Of a DNA stretch of 64,000 nucleotides, positions 52,948 to 61,661 are shown in pieces. Source of the DNA: an uncultured Eudoraea sp. (lineage in GTDB: Bacteria > Bacteroidota > Bacteroidia > Flavobacteriales > Flavobacteriaceae); contig NZ_CAMYOM010000001.1 in NCBI RefSeq assembly GCF_947260015.1, positions 208,456-272,455 of the forward strand, given 5' to 3'. Below the pieces are notes generated by a model. That model saw nothing but the letters and a program-made list of their open reading frames with translations. It did not search any database and had not been told where the DNA came from. Positions within the stretch are counted from its first letter, which is position 1. Every line of letters begins with the position of its first letter. Position numbers and translations under genes: made by a program.

Positions 52948-53564
52948 TGGAAAATAAAGTTGGTTTATATAAAACAGTTTCCAAGGCATCAGAAGGTATA
53001 CTTTATAAAGACCGCAAGAGTAAATTTTATGCATATACATTTCCAATAACCAATGAGAATGATATAAAGCCAATTATAGAACGTATTCGTAAAAAGCATC
53101 CAACGGCGAATCATGTTTGTTATGCATGGAGAATTGGTGTTGAAAAACAAAGGTATAGAGCAAATGACGATGGGGAACCAAACAACTCTGCCGGAATGCC
53201 AATATATGGTCAAATTAAATCTTTCGGATTAACTAATGTTCTGATAGCCGTAGCACGTATTTTTGGAGGCACCAAATTAGGTGTTGGTGGACTTATATCT
53301 GCTTATCGGACAGCAGCTCAATTCGCTCTGGAATCTTCTTCAATCATTGAAAAGGCGGTTAAAGTCAATTATAATCTTTGTTTTAGCTATCCACTACTTA
53401 GCAGAGTAATGCGGGTAATTAAACAAAATGCAATTGATATCGTTAAGCAGGACATGTCAACGGACTGTACTATTGAAATATCTGTAAAACTAAGTAACGC
53501 GTTACAGACAGAATACATCTTTAAGGGTATTCACGGAGTCTCCATATCAAAATTAGATGACTAG
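52947..53564 (+). CDS. YigZ/IMPACT-family protein
   Basis: 205 aa. 'RKSKFYAYTFPI', 'KHPTANHVCYAWRIG', 'NDDGEPNNSAGMPIYGQI' and 'IFGGTKLGVGGLISAYRTAAQFALE' are the UPF0029 signature. Biological role unclear. End of the ribD-HAD-EamA-yigZ run. Confidence 0.94.
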   Translation: MENKVGLYKTVSKASEGILYKDRKSKFYAYTFPITNENDIKPIIERIRKKHPTANHVCYAWRIGVEKQRYRANDDGEPNNSAGMPIYGQIKSFGLTNVLIAVARIFGGTKLGVGGLISAYRTAAQFALESSSIIEKAVKVNYNLCFSYPLLSRVMRVIKQNAIDIVKQDMSTDCTIEISVKLSNALQTEYIFKGIHGVSISKLDD

Positions 53565-53590
53565 TAATTCAACAGAATTTTGCATCCGGA

Positions 53591-54019
53591 CTAAGTCAAA
53601 TCGCTTTTTGAATCATTATCATTATTTTGCAGTTTATTTATCAGATAATCAGGGCATTTAACAGGTCTGTTAGTCTTAACATTTATAAAGGCCAAAACGG
53701 TGTTTGCCTCCACTAAAAGTTCAGCTGCTTCATTGTAAATTTCGTAGTCAAATTCTATTCTAACAGAGGGTGTTTTTTTAAGTTTTGTCACAACCGTTAT
53801 AAGATCATCATAAACAGCAGATTTTATAAATTTTAGATGTAAGGAAATTACGGGTAAGATTATGCCGTTTTCTTCCATGCTTTTGTAAGAAATACCCAAA
53901 GCCCTTAGCCATTCAACCCTTCCCATCTCCAGGTATTGTGCATAATTACCATGATACACCACTCCCATTTGATCAGTTTCTCCGTAACGAACCCTAAAAG
54001 AAAATCGATAAAAAAGCAT
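53591..54019 (-). CDS. Acyl-CoA thioesterase (YbgC/FadM-like)
   Basis: 142 aa. 'FRVRYGETDQMGVVYHGNYAQYLEMGRVEWLRALG' is the 4HBT signature with catalytic Asp in ETDQMG. It hydrolyses short acyl-CoAs. It is convergent with the yigZ-like gene and divergent from dnaA. Confidence 0.94.
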   Translation of the reverse strand: MLFYRFSFRVRYGETDQMGVVYHGNYAQYLEMGRVEWLRALGISYKSMEENGIILPVISLHLKFIKSAVYDDLITVVTKLKKTPSVRIEFDYEIYNEAAELLVEANTVLAFINVKTNRPVKCPDYLINKLQNNDNDSKSDLT

Positions 54020-54151
54020 AATTTATCAGCTAAAAGGTATATATTTATTAAGTAACCTAAAGCGGGGTCTGAACATGCAAAAAAAAAAGAAAAAAATCAA
54101 CCCAAAATGATTTTTTTATTAGAATATTTGTTCACATATTTGTCTCGCACT

Positions 54152-54179
54152 AAAGAATGCCAAAATAGGCATTTTCTTT
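54152..54179 (+). promoter_or_regulatory. Hairpin in the dnaA leader region
   Basis: AAAGAATGCC / GGCATTTTCTTT can pair with a two-base bulge, about 50 bp before the dnaA ATG. Unknown role. The rest of the 208-bp gap has an A-tract but no convincing DnaA boxes. Confidence 0.3.
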
Positions 54180-54227
54180 GACCAATTAAGATAAATTTCT
54201 AACCAACTAAATAAGATATTCCTTAAA

Positions 54228-55652
54228 ATGAGTGTTACTGCTAATTCTGTATGGAACAATTGCTTGGCTTTTATCCAAGATAATATCCAACCGCAGGCAT
54301 TCAAAACATGGTTTGAGCCTATCAAACCAGTAAAGTTATCTGATAATGCATTAAGTATTCAGGTTCCCAGTAAGTTCTTTTATGAATGGCTGGAAGAACA
54401 CTATGTAAAGTTACTTAAGGTTGCGCTCACCAAAGAACTTGGAGAAAATGCCAAGCTTGTGTATGTCATTAAGATGGAGAATACTTATGGAAACAGAGAA
54501 CCATTTACAGAGCAAATTCCAAGTTCAAACCGAGGCAGTGTTAATCCTCAGGAAATGGATGTTCCCATAAAATCTAAAAATCCTGAATTAAAGAATCCTT
54601 TTGTAATACCCGGAATTCGAAATATAAAGATAGAATCTCAGCTTAATCCTAATTACAATTTTGATAATTTCCTGGAAGGTGATTCCAACAGGCTGGCAAG
54701 GTCTGCTGGTTTGGCTGTTGCCAATAAGCCTGGTGGAACTTCTTTTAATCCTCTTTTGATATTTGGAGGTGTAGGACTAGGTAAAACGCATCTGGCTCAT
54801 GCAATAGGCGTTGAAATTAAAGATAAATATCCCGAACGCACTGTACTTTATATATCTGCTGAAAAATTCACACAGCAGTACATTGAATCAGTTAAGAAAA
54901 ATACCAGAAATGATTTTATTCATTTTTATCAGTTAATCGATGTCCTCATAATTGATGATGTACAATTCTTATCTGGAAAATCGGGCACTCAAGATGTTTT
55001 CTTTCATATTTTCAATCATTTACACCAAAATGGAAAGCAGGTTATTCTAACTTCAGACAAGGCGCCTGTAGACATGCAGGATATTGAACAACGTTTACTT
55101 TCCCGATTTAAATGGGGATTATCAGCGGAGCTTCAAAATCCTGATTATGAAACTCGTATATCCATTTTAAGGAACAAACTATACAGGGATGGTGTTGAAA
55201 TGCCTGATGATATAGTTGAATATGTTGCCAAACATATTAAGACAAATATTAGAGAATTGGAAGGTGCCATAATTTCCCTTATTGCTCAATCTTCCTTCAA
55301 TAAGAAAGAAGTTACCCTTGAATTGGCACAACAGGTGGTTGAAAAATTTGTAAAAAACACAAAAAGGGAAGTATCTATAGACTACATACAAAAAGTTGTT
55401 TCTGATTACTTTGAAATGGATGTTGCCACCTTACAATCCAAAACAAGGAAACGACATATAGTTCAAGCTAGACAACTAGCCATGTTTTTTGCCAAAAAGT
55501 TTACTAAAGCTTCGTTGGCGAGTATCGGTTCACAGATAGGCAAAAGAGATCATGCGACTGTACTTCACGCATGCAAAACAGTGGATAATCTGGCGGAAAC
55601 AGATAAGCAGTTTAGAAAATACATCGAAGATTTAACAAAGAAATTTTCCTGA
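54228..55652 (+). CDS. dnaA: Chromosomal replication initiator DnaA
   Basis: 474 aa. Domain I 'CLAFIQDNIQPQAFKTWFEPIKPV', AAA+ Walker A 'FGGVGLGKTHLAHAIG' (179-194), Walker B 'LIIDDVQFL', sensor 'LLSRFKWGL', and domain IV with 'KRDHATVLHACKTVDNL'. It initiates replication by binding oriC; in Flavobacteriia oriC need not adjoin dnaA, and I found no box cluster here. Confidence 0.98.
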   Translation: MSVTANSVWNNCLAFIQDNIQPQAFKTWFEPIKPVKLSDNALSIQVPSKFFYEWLEEHYVKLLKVALTKELGENAKLVYVIKMENTYGNREPFTEQIPSSNRGSVNPQEMDVPIKSKNPELKNPFVIPGIRNIKIESQLNPNYNFDNFLEGDSNRLARSAGLAVANKPGGTSFNPLLIFGGVGLGKTHLAHAIGVEIKDKYPERTVLYISAEKFTQQYIESVKKNTRNDFIHFYQLIDVLIIDDVQFLSGKSGTQDVFFHIFNHLHQNGKQVILTSDKAPVDMQDIEQRLLSRFKWGLSAELQNPDYETRISILRNKLYRDGVEMPDDIVEYVAKHIKTNIRELEGAIISLIAQSSFNKKEVTLELAQQVVEKFVKNTKREVSIDYIQKVVSDYFEMDVATLQSKTRKRHIVQARQLAMFFAKKFTKASLASIGSQIGKRDHATVLHACKTVDNLAETDKQFRKYIEDLTKKFS

Positions 55653-55659
55653 ACAAGTT

Positions 55660-56127
55660 ATGCAAACAAAGGTTCTTATGGTATGCCTGGGCAATATCTG
55701 CAGGTCGCCATTGGCCGAAGGCATACTAAAGGCAAAAACCGACTCGCAGGTTGTTTTTGTTGATTCTGCCGGTACTGCAGGATATCATATTGGAAATAAT
55801 CCTGATATGAGGTCAGTGGCTGTTGCCAAAAAATATGGTATAGATATTTCTGGTCAAAGATGCAGAAAATTCAGCACCATCGATTTTGCTCAGTTTGACG
55901 TTATTTATGCCATGGACTTAAGTAATTACCATGACATCATAGCTTTGACTGATGATAAAAATGAAATTGAAAAGGTAAAACTTTTATTGGAGGAGGGAAA
56001 TGCATCCGTAAGTGAAGTCCCGGATCCATATTATGGCGGAGCTGATGGTTTTGAAGAGGTTTATAAACTTATAAATCAAGCTTGTAATATGATTGCTAAA
56101 AAATTAAATTCAAAACGGAGTTTATAA
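55660..56127 (+). CDS. Low-molecular-weight protein-tyrosine phosphatase
   Basis: 155 aa. 'VCLGNICRSPLAEG' is the CX5R P-loop with Cys10 and Arg16, and 'DPYYGG' is the acid loop near residue 122. It dephosphorylates phosphotyrosine (or arginine) proteins in the cytosol. Starts 7 bp after dnaA stops. Confidence 0.94.
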   Translation: MQTKVLMVCLGNICRSPLAEGILKAKTDSQVVFVDSAGTAGYHIGNNPDMRSVAVAKKYGIDISGQRCRKFSTIDFAQFDVIYAMDLSNYHDIIALTDDKNEIEKVKLLLEEGNASVSEVPDPYYGGADGFEEVYKLINQACNMIAKKLNSKRSL

Positions 56128-56128
56128 A

Positions 56129-56851
56129 ATGAAAAATAAAAATACTTCACAGGGTAAGTTATATATGATCCCCACTACTCTGGGTGAAACTGAACCACTA
56201 GAAGTATTGCCGATTTCTATTAAGAGAATAATAGAAGAAATTGATTATTATATTGTAGAGAATGAAAAATCTGCAAGAAGGTTCATTAAAAAAATCAATC
56301 CCAGAAAATCACAACCCAATTTAAACATTTCTCTTCTCAATAAATTCACTGACACAGAAATCATTCCCTCTTTCCTCAATCCCTGTTTAGAAGGCCAGAA
56401 TGTGGGTGTTTTATCTGAAGCCGGATGCCCGGGAATTGCTGATCCTGGATCTGAAGTGGTCCGAATTGCACACCAGAAAGGAATAGCAGTAGTGCCGCTG
56501 GTTGGACCTTCATCTATAATATTAGCTCTTATGGCAAGCGGTCTTAACGGTCAAAATTTTGCTTTTAACGGTTATCTGCCTATTGAAACTGCAGAGCGTA
56601 AAAAAGCTATTAAAAGATTTGAAAAAATTTCCAGGGAAAATAATCAAAGCCAACTATTTATTGAAACTCCATATAGGAATAATAATCTACTTGAGGAGTT
56701 TGTCAAAACACTTTCAAAAGATACCTTGCTTTGTGTAGCAACTGATATTACGTTACCCTCAGAATTTATATTAACCAAATTAACTGGTAGTTGGATATCC
56801 GAATCCATTGAACTCCATAAAAGACCCACAATTTTTATAATTCAGGCCTAA
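56129..56851 (+). CDS. RsmI-like SAM-dependent methyltransferase
   Basis: 240 aa. Tetrapyrrole-methylase fold: 'LYMIPTTLGE', 'VLSEAGCPGIADPGSEVVRIAHQKG', 'GPSSIILALMASGLNGQNFAFNGYLP' and 'LFIETPYRNNNL'. RsmI methylates the 2'-O of C1402 in 16S rRNA. This shorter Bacteroidota form is often a second copy (about 240 aa) without clear proof of target. Starts 1 bp after the phosphatase stop. Confidence 0.9.
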   Translation: MKNKNTSQGKLYMIPTTLGETEPLEVLPISIKRIIEEIDYYIVENEKSARRFIKKINPRKSQPNLNISLLNKFTDTEIIPSFLNPCLEGQNVGVLSEAGCPGIADPGSEVVRIAHQKGIAVVPLVGPSSIILALMASGLNGQNFAFNGYLPIETAERKKAIKRFEKISRENNQSQLFIETPYRNNNLLEEFVKTLSKDTLLCVATDITLPSEFILTKLTGSWISESIELHKRPTIFIIQA

Positions 56852-56882
56852 AAAAGCCCTGACTTTAACATCAAGGCTTTTA
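56851..56882 (+). terminator. Terminator after the methyltransferase gene
   Basis: Stem AAAAGCC-CTGA / TCA-AGGCTTTT followed by TAATA; convergent region, so it may work both ways. Confidence 0.7.
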
Positions 56883-56904
56883 ATATCTCTGTAGTCTTAT
56901 TCAA

Positions 56905-57537
56905 TTATACTTTAGGGTTCCTAATTGCTGAAACATCGGAAATATCGTATCCTGAAAACTTTTTTAAGTAATCTGCAAGACTGGTCCCATAGGCATCATG
57001 GACATCCTTCCTGCCATTGGAGTATAAATACTTCATTACGTTACCCGGGCCTGCTAAATGCGCAGCTGCTAATATTCCGGATTCGGTTACTTCAACACCC
57101 TTAACTTTTCTACCAACAAAATATTTGATGTATTTACGTAATATCCATTTGTTCCGGGAAATATTTGTATAAAATACTTTCTCCTGCAAACTTGGGTCAT
57201 TTAGAAATTTGGTGGCATTATAAACACCCATTAATTGAAGAGTTCCTATTCCAAATTGATACTTACCCAGATAGCCGAGTGTATTTATTATAAAATAATC
57301 TCCCTGAGACTCTTTATATGCGAGTGCCTCTTTAAACCCTATATAACAACTTCCCAAAAAGGGAGGTGTTACAAAAGATGGGGTAAAAATTGTCCTGTTT
57401 TTGGGAAACAGAACTAAAGTAGGTTCTTTAACTTTTAGTTTTTCCGGGACCTTAACTTCAGACTTTGTTGTAAACCCAAAATTAACTAAAACTAAAATCA
57501 TGATAAGCGGACAAATAATACATGACCACTTTTTCAT
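56905..57537 (-). CDS. Secreted lysozyme/transglycosylase-like protein
   Basis: 210 aa with an N-terminal hydrophobic export signal 'CPLIMILVLVNFGF'. 'EALAYKESQGDYFIINTLGYLGKYQFGIGTL' resembles the SLT/lysozyme-like motif: catalytic Glu in E-S-x-G, then N-x-x-GY-x-GKYQFG. 'GILAAAHLAGPGNVMKYL' is the second half. Predicted to cleave peptidoglycan in the periplasm. It lies beside mltG but is not in the same unit with certainty (149-bp gap). Confidence 0.8.
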   Translation of the reverse strand: MKKWSCIICPLIMILVLVNFGFTTKSEVKVPEKLKVKEPTLVLFPKNRTIFTPSFVTPPFLGSCYIGFKEALAYKESQGDYFIINTLGYLGKYQFGIGTLQLMGVYNATKFLNDPSLQEKVFYTNISRNKWILRKYIKYFVGRKVKGVEVTESGILAAAHLAGPGNVMKYLYSNGRKDVHDAYGTSLADYLKKFSGYDISDVSAIRNPKV

Positions 57538-57685
57538 ATATGTGTTTTCTTAAGACTTACTACCAAAAAAGATGATACGCTTAAATTACAAATACAAAGA
57601 TATAGCAGATTTGTACGAATATTCTTTAGAAAACCTTAAATGGGATCATTATTTGATGAGCGGTTCAATATTCTGGATTAACAGT

Positions 57686-58729
57686 CTACCGGTTTATATT
57701 CTGCTCATTTATCCATCGGATGTATTGCACTTTATTCCGGTTATGCTGTGCTAGGTTTGTAGCAAACTTATGGTAGCCAAAGTCTTCAACGTTCGCTACC
57801 ATATAATAGTAGTCATGTTTTTCCGGATTAAGAACGGCATCAATGGCTGAAATATCCGGCATGGTAATAGGTCCTGGAGGAACTCCTGCATATTTATAAG
57901 TATTATATGGTGAATTAAGCTCCAAATCTTTATATAACACTCGTTTGATAACCGTATCAAAGTTTCCAAGTTCTCGTTTTAAGGCGTAAATTACAGTGGG
58001 ATCTGCCTGAAGTAACATATTCTTTTTCAGCCTGTTAAGATATAATCCCGCAACCCTTGGCCTCTCATTAACCTTGGCTGTTTCCTTTTGAACAATTGAA
58101 GCCAGGGATATTACTTGGATTTGTGTCAAATCTAACACTTCTGCATTCTTTAGTCTATCGTCATTCCAAAAACGAAGATATTCCTTCAGCATTCTATCGC
58201 GAAAACCTGTTGCAGACGTATTCCAAAAAAATTCATAACTGTTGGGAATAAAAAGTGAAAGGCCAGTATCTCCCGTAAAGCCATTTTCTTGCAGAAATTC
58301 AGGATCGGTGAAAGCTTTTAATAAAGAAATACTATCTGCCTCAATTTGACTTGAAACTCTTCCCGCCAATTTTCCCAAAGTTTCCTGATTATTGAAGGAA
58401 ACATTGACCGGAATATTCTTACTTCTTAAAGTATTAACAATCTCATTGTTGTTCATTCCTTTCTCTAGAAGATATTTTCCGGGCTTTATATTGTCAATAT
58501 ATTTTTTCCGTTTTGCTACCGCCTCAAAAGTTTCCATATCAGATAAAAGCGGTGCAACCAGATTTTTAAAATCATCATATGAACTGCCTGTTGGAATATA
58601 AATATAAGCTTCCTTATTATTAAAGGCAGTATTGGGTGAAAAAAGAGCGTTATATATTAAATATGAAAAGGCCCCTCCCGCAATCAAGCCAAGAAGTACT
58701 ATGAGCAATAAAATTTTCTTGATATACAT
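57686..58729 (-). CDS. mltG: Endolytic transglycosylase MltG
   Basis: 347 aa. One N-terminal membrane helix ('ILLLIVLLGLIAGGAFSYLIY'), LysM-like region, and the YceG core 'VISLASIVQKETAKVNERPRVAGLYLNRLKKNMLLQADPTVIYAL' with the catalytic Glu in QKE, then 'SPYNTYKYAGVPPGPI'. It cuts nascent glycan strands in the inner membrane. Shares a 1-bp overlap with the GNAT upstream; dapF precedes both, so the three form one unit. Confidence 0.96.
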   Translation of the reverse strand: MYIKKILLLIVLLGLIAGGAFSYLIYNALFSPNTAFNNKEAYIYIPTGSSYDDFKNLVAPLLSDMETFEAVAKRKKYIDNIKPGKYLLEKGMNNNEIVNTLRSKNIPVNVSFNNQETLGKLAGRVSSQIEADSISLLKAFTDPEFLQENGFTGDTGLSLFIPNSYEFFWNTSATGFRDRMLKEYLRFWNDDRLKNAEVLDLTQIQVISLASIVQKETAKVNERPRVAGLYLNRLKKNMLLQADPTVIYALKRELGNFDTVIKRVLYKDLELNSPYNTYKYAGVPPGPITMPDISAIDAVLNPEKHDYYYMVANVEDFGYHKFATNLAQHNRNKVQYIRWINEQNINR

Positions 58730-59250
58730 TATTTTCCAAACATTTGAAAAAGTAATTCATTTTTAAACTTTCCTCCAAAAAGGATCCAATCTTTTTTAAC
58801 TCCCGCGAGTTCAAACCCCATCTTTTTGAATAGTTGTATGCTAACCTGATTCTCTTCGCCCACATTGGCGTATACCTGGTTCAAATTTAGCACAGTAAAA
58901 GCATAATTACATAGCAAAGACAAAGCTTCGGAACCGTGACCATTATTTCTATCCGCCTTATCCAGAATTACGATCCCAATTCCCGCTCTTCTGTTTTTGG
59001 GGTCAAAGTCAAATAGATCGATAAAACCAATTACTTTGTTCAGTTCATTGCAGATGGCAAGGCGTAACTGTTTTACTTCATAAATATCTCTGTGCGCATT
59101 ATCCAGATACAATTTGAGTACTTGTCTGGAATAAGGTGTTATAGTACCGCTAATTTCCCAGATATTGGAATTATTTTCCAGTTCGTATAAAAATTCCAAA
59201 TCTGACTGTTCCAGTGCCCGTAATTTGGTTTGTTTTCCCTTTAAAATCAA
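58729..59250 (-). CDS. GNAT-family N-acetyltransferase (RimJ-like)
   Basis: 173 aa. 'KLRALEQSDLEFLYELENN' start, 'IGFIDLFDFDPKNRRAGIGIVILDKADRNNGHGSEAL' with the acetyl-CoA loop, and 'NQVYANVGEENQVSIQLFKKMGFELAG'. Related to RimJ/RimL and spermidine acetyltransferases. Overlaps dapF by 4 bp. Confidence 0.92.
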   Translation of the reverse strand: MILKGKQTKLRALEQSDLEFLYELENNSNIWEISGTITPYSRQVLKLYLDNAHRDIYEVKQLRLAICNELNKVIGFIDLFDFDPKNRRAGIGIVILDKADRNNGHGSEALSLLCNYAFTVLNLNQVYANVGEENQVSIQLFKKMGFELAGVKKDWILFGGKFKNELLFQMFGK

Positions 59251-60023
59251 ATCTCTATTATTCCTTTATATACTTGTTTAGCCGGACCATCCAGCCTTAT
59301 ATTTTCATATCCTTCTGGGCCTTTGTTAAACTTAACTGATAAATTTCCGCCTATAGTAAAAATATTAACCTCTTCACTATTTGTCTTTCCCCAATAATGC
59401 ATTCCCAGCGCCACTGCGGTGACCCCTGTTCCACAGGACAAGGTTTCGTTTTCCACACCCCTTTCATAAGTGCGTACAGAAAAATCGTTGTGTGAAACTT
59501 GTTCAACAAAATTTATATTGCTCCCACCTTCTCCATAAATTCCATATCGCAGTTTTGCCCCTTCCTCCACTACCTTATAAGTATCTAAATTAGAAACCAT
59601 CTGAACATGATGGGGAGAACCGGTATTTAAAAAAAGACAATTAGGTTTTGCCATAATTTCGGTGACCTTTTGCATCTGAAGGCTAATAATTCCGTTGTCA
59701 ATTGTGGCATGGTGCAACCCATCTACGGCATTAAATTCTGTTTTTTGCTCAATAATTCCAAGAAATTGGGCAAAAGCCACAATGCATCTTCCGCCATTAC
59801 CGCACATACTACCAAGATTTCCATCAGAATTATAATATATCATCTTAAAATCCGTTGAAATATCATTTTCCAATAAGATTAATCCATCTGCACCAATACC
59901 TAAATGTCTGGCACAGAGAAATGCAATTAAATTGTTATCAGCTATTGGAAATTCTCCAATCCGATTATCAATCATAATAAAATCGTTGCCTGTTCCCTGA
60001 TATTTATAAAATGTAACTGTCAT
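59247..60023 (-). CDS. dapF: Diaminopimelate epimerase
   Basis: The ORF opens at a TTG (60041), but that overlaps a TATCTTTG promoter box; ATG 60023 ('MTVTFYKYQGTGNDFI') gives 258 aa and the family start. Catalytic Cys74 is in 'MCGNGGRC' and the second near 208 in 'LSCGTGVTA'. It interconverts LL- and meso-DAP for peptidoglycan and lysine. First gene of dapF-GNAT-mltG. Confidence 0.96.
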   Translation of the reverse strand: MTVTFYKYQGTGNDFIMIDNRIGEFPIADNNLIAFLCARHLGIGADGLILLENDISTDFKMIYYNSDGNLGSMCGNGGRCIVAFAQFLGIIEQKTEFNAVDGLHHATIDNGIISLQMQKVTEIMAKPNCLFLNTGSPHHVQMVSNLDTYKVVEEGAKLRYGIYGEGGSNINFVEQVSHNDFSVRTYERGVENETLSCGTGVTAVALGMHYWGKTNSEEVNIFTIGGNLSVKFNKGPEGYENIRLDGPAKQVYKGIIEI

Positions 60024-60038
60024 AGCTAATTCAGGTAA

Positions 60039-60046
60039 CAAAGATA
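60039..60046 (-). promoter_or_regulatory. TAnnTTTG box before dapF
   Basis: TATCTTTG on the minus strand, 15 bp before the dapF ATG at 60023. This rules out the longer TTG start at 60041. Confidence 0.5.
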
Positions 60047-60072
60047 TGACTTTATTTAGGGAATTTTAATGA

Positions 60073-60088
60073 GTTAAAAAGTCGTTAA
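60073..60088 (+). promoter_or_regulatory. GTTAA-N6-GTTAA direct repeat before degQ
   Basis: GTTAA at 60073-60077 and 60084-60088 have an 11-bp period, about 62 bp before the ATG. The same pattern stands before the rprX-like gene. Confidence 0.4.
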
Positions 60089-60149
60089 ATGGAAATAATT
60101 AGATTAAAAATCAATTAATTTTACTAACAATTTAAAAGTACATTTAATT

Positions 60150-61541
60150 ATGAAAAGATTTGGAAGCCTATTAATAGTTGCTGTTTTTGCCGGGGCAATC
60201 ACCCTTATTTCCTATAAGATGTTTTTTGAAAAAACAAATTATGCGGTAATAACAGACAATTCAGAGATGCCATTATTAACTACTAGCAACAAAGCAGTAT
60301 CGTATAAAGGAAATGGTATTAATGAAGTTGATTTCACCATTGCTGCGGAAAATACCGTTAACGCGGTTGTACATGTTAAAAACCTTACTTTAAATAGCAG
60401 CCCGGGAAGCTTATTGGATTTTTTCTATGGCTCTGAAAGTCGTCAAATTCCACAGGTGGGCACCGGTTCCGGAGTTATCATTTCCCCAGATGGGTATATT
60501 GTAACTAATAATCATGTGATTTCCAAGGCTAATGAGATTAGAATTACGTTAAACAATAATAAAACTTATGAGGCGGAAATTATCGGCTCGGATCCTAATA
60601 CCGATATTGCACTACTTAAAATTGATGTGGATGAGATCCTCCCCTATCTTGCTTTTGGTGATTCTGATGAAGCTAAAATTGGGCAATGGGTGTTAGCTGT
60701 TGGTAATCCGTTTAATCTAACATCGACTGTAACGGCAGGAATAGTTAGCGCCAAAGCCAGAGATTTAGGCAGAGATCAATCATTTATCCAAACAGATGCT
60801 GCCGTTAATCCGGGCAATAGCGGAGGTGCATTGGTAAATACAAATGGTGATCTAATAGGTATAAACACTGCCATTACTTCACAAACCGGTTCCTATGTTG
60901 GTTACTCCTTTGCAGTGCCTAGTAATATTGCGAAAAAGGTAGTTGAGGACATTATGGAATATGGAAACGTTCAGAAAGGAATACTCGGTATAACTTCTCC
61001 CCGTCTTAGTACCCCCTATGCTGTGAATAATGGCATAAATGAAATTGATGGTGTATATATTGATGGTGTAGAAGAGGACTCAGGTGCAGATGACGCTAAT
61101 TTAAGGTCAGGAGATATAATAAAGATGGTTGATAATATTAAAGTGCGGAAATTTGCAGATCTAACTGGCTATGTATCCACAAAGAGACCTGGAGATAGAA
61201 TTAAAGTTACAATTGCTCGAAATGGAGAAGATATTATAATACCGGTTGAATTAAAAGAACGACAATCCATGGTTGTTCCGGTTATGGGACTGCGAGTTCA
61301 AAACTTGACAGAGAGTGACAAAAAAATCTTTAATACGAGCGTAGGTGTAAAGATTACAGGTGTACCAGAGACCTACAGGGGATATGGGCTAAATGGAAAG
61401 GTGATTTTGGAAATTGATGATGAGAAGGTAAATAATATTTATGAAGCAAAAAACATCTTTGGCGCTATCTCTAGATATGACAAAACGGTAATAACACTTG
61501 TCGATAAAAATGGGGAGATAGAACGAATTGTTTTTCAATAA
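60150..61541 (+). CDS. degQ: DegQ/HtrA-family periplasmic serine protease
   Basis: 463 aa. N-terminal anchor 'MKRFGSLLIVAVFAGAITLIS'. Catalytic triad His122 ('TNNHVI'), Asp152 ('TDIALLKI') and Ser224 ('NPGNSGGAL'), followed by two PDZ-like regions ('GILGITSPRLSTPYAVNNGINEIDGV', 'LRVQNLTESDKKIF'). It degrades misfolded envelope proteins. A terminator follows, so it is monocistronic. Confidence 0.95.
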   Translation: MKRFGSLLIVAVFAGAITLISYKMFFEKTNYAVITDNSEMPLLTTSNKAVSYKGNGINEVDFTIAAENTVNAVVHVKNLTLNSSPGSLLDFFYGSESRQIPQVGTGSGVIISPDGYIVTNNHVISKANEIRITLNNNKTYEAEIIGSDPNTDIALLKIDVDEILPYLAFGDSDEAKIGQWVLAVGNPFNLTSTVTAGIVSAKARDLGRDQSFIQTDAAVNPGNSGGALVNTNGDLIGINTAITSQTGSYVGYSFAVPSNIAKKVVEDIMEYGNVQKGILGITSPRLSTPYAVNNGINEIDGVYIDGVEEDSGADDANLRSGDIIKMVDNIKVRKFADLTGYVSTKRPGDRIKVTIARNGEDIIIPVELKERQSMVVPVMGLRVQNLTESDKKIFNTSVGVKITGVPETYRGYGLNGKVILEIDDEKVNNIYEAKNIFGAISRYDKTVITLVDKNGEIERIVFQ

Positions 61542-61561
61542 AAAGTTATTTTTAAGCCTAT

Positions 61562-61590
61562 AAAAAGCGCTCCGTTTGGAGTGCTTTTTT
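61562..61590 (+). terminator. Terminator after degQ
   Basis: AAAAAGCGCTCC-GTTT-GGAGTGCTTTTTT, a clear GC stem with a T-tract. Confidence 0.88.
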
Positions 61591-61627
61591 ATTTATCTTT
61601 TCCTTATGTGATCCCATTAGAATTCAA

Positions 61628-61635
61628 TAATTTTG
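61628..61635 (+). promoter_or_regulatory. TAnnTTTG box before the GAPDH gene
   Basis: TAATTTTG, 26 bp before the ATG. No exact TTG was found at the expected distance upstream. Confidence 0.4.
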
Positions 61636-61661
61636 CGTCTAAATAAAACAACGTAACATAG

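Noticed and set aside
54020-54227. Possible oriC upstream of dnaA
   Set aside because: Only loose TTGTTCACA-like similarity to a DnaA box; no cluster of TTATCCACA sites and no clear unwinding element.
54119-54325. 68-aa minus-strand ORF at the dnaA start
   Set aside because: Half of it is antisense to dnaA and no family is recognisable; treated as a shadow.
57572-57754. 60-aa plus-strand ORF between the lysozyme-like gene and mltG
   Set aside because: Its last third overlaps mltG in antisense, and it has no recognisable motif or clear upstream signal; probably a chance ORF.
60024-60041. TTG start for dapF
   Set aside because: It overlaps a TATCTTTG promoter box; the family begins with MxxxFYKYxGxGNDF at ATG 60023.
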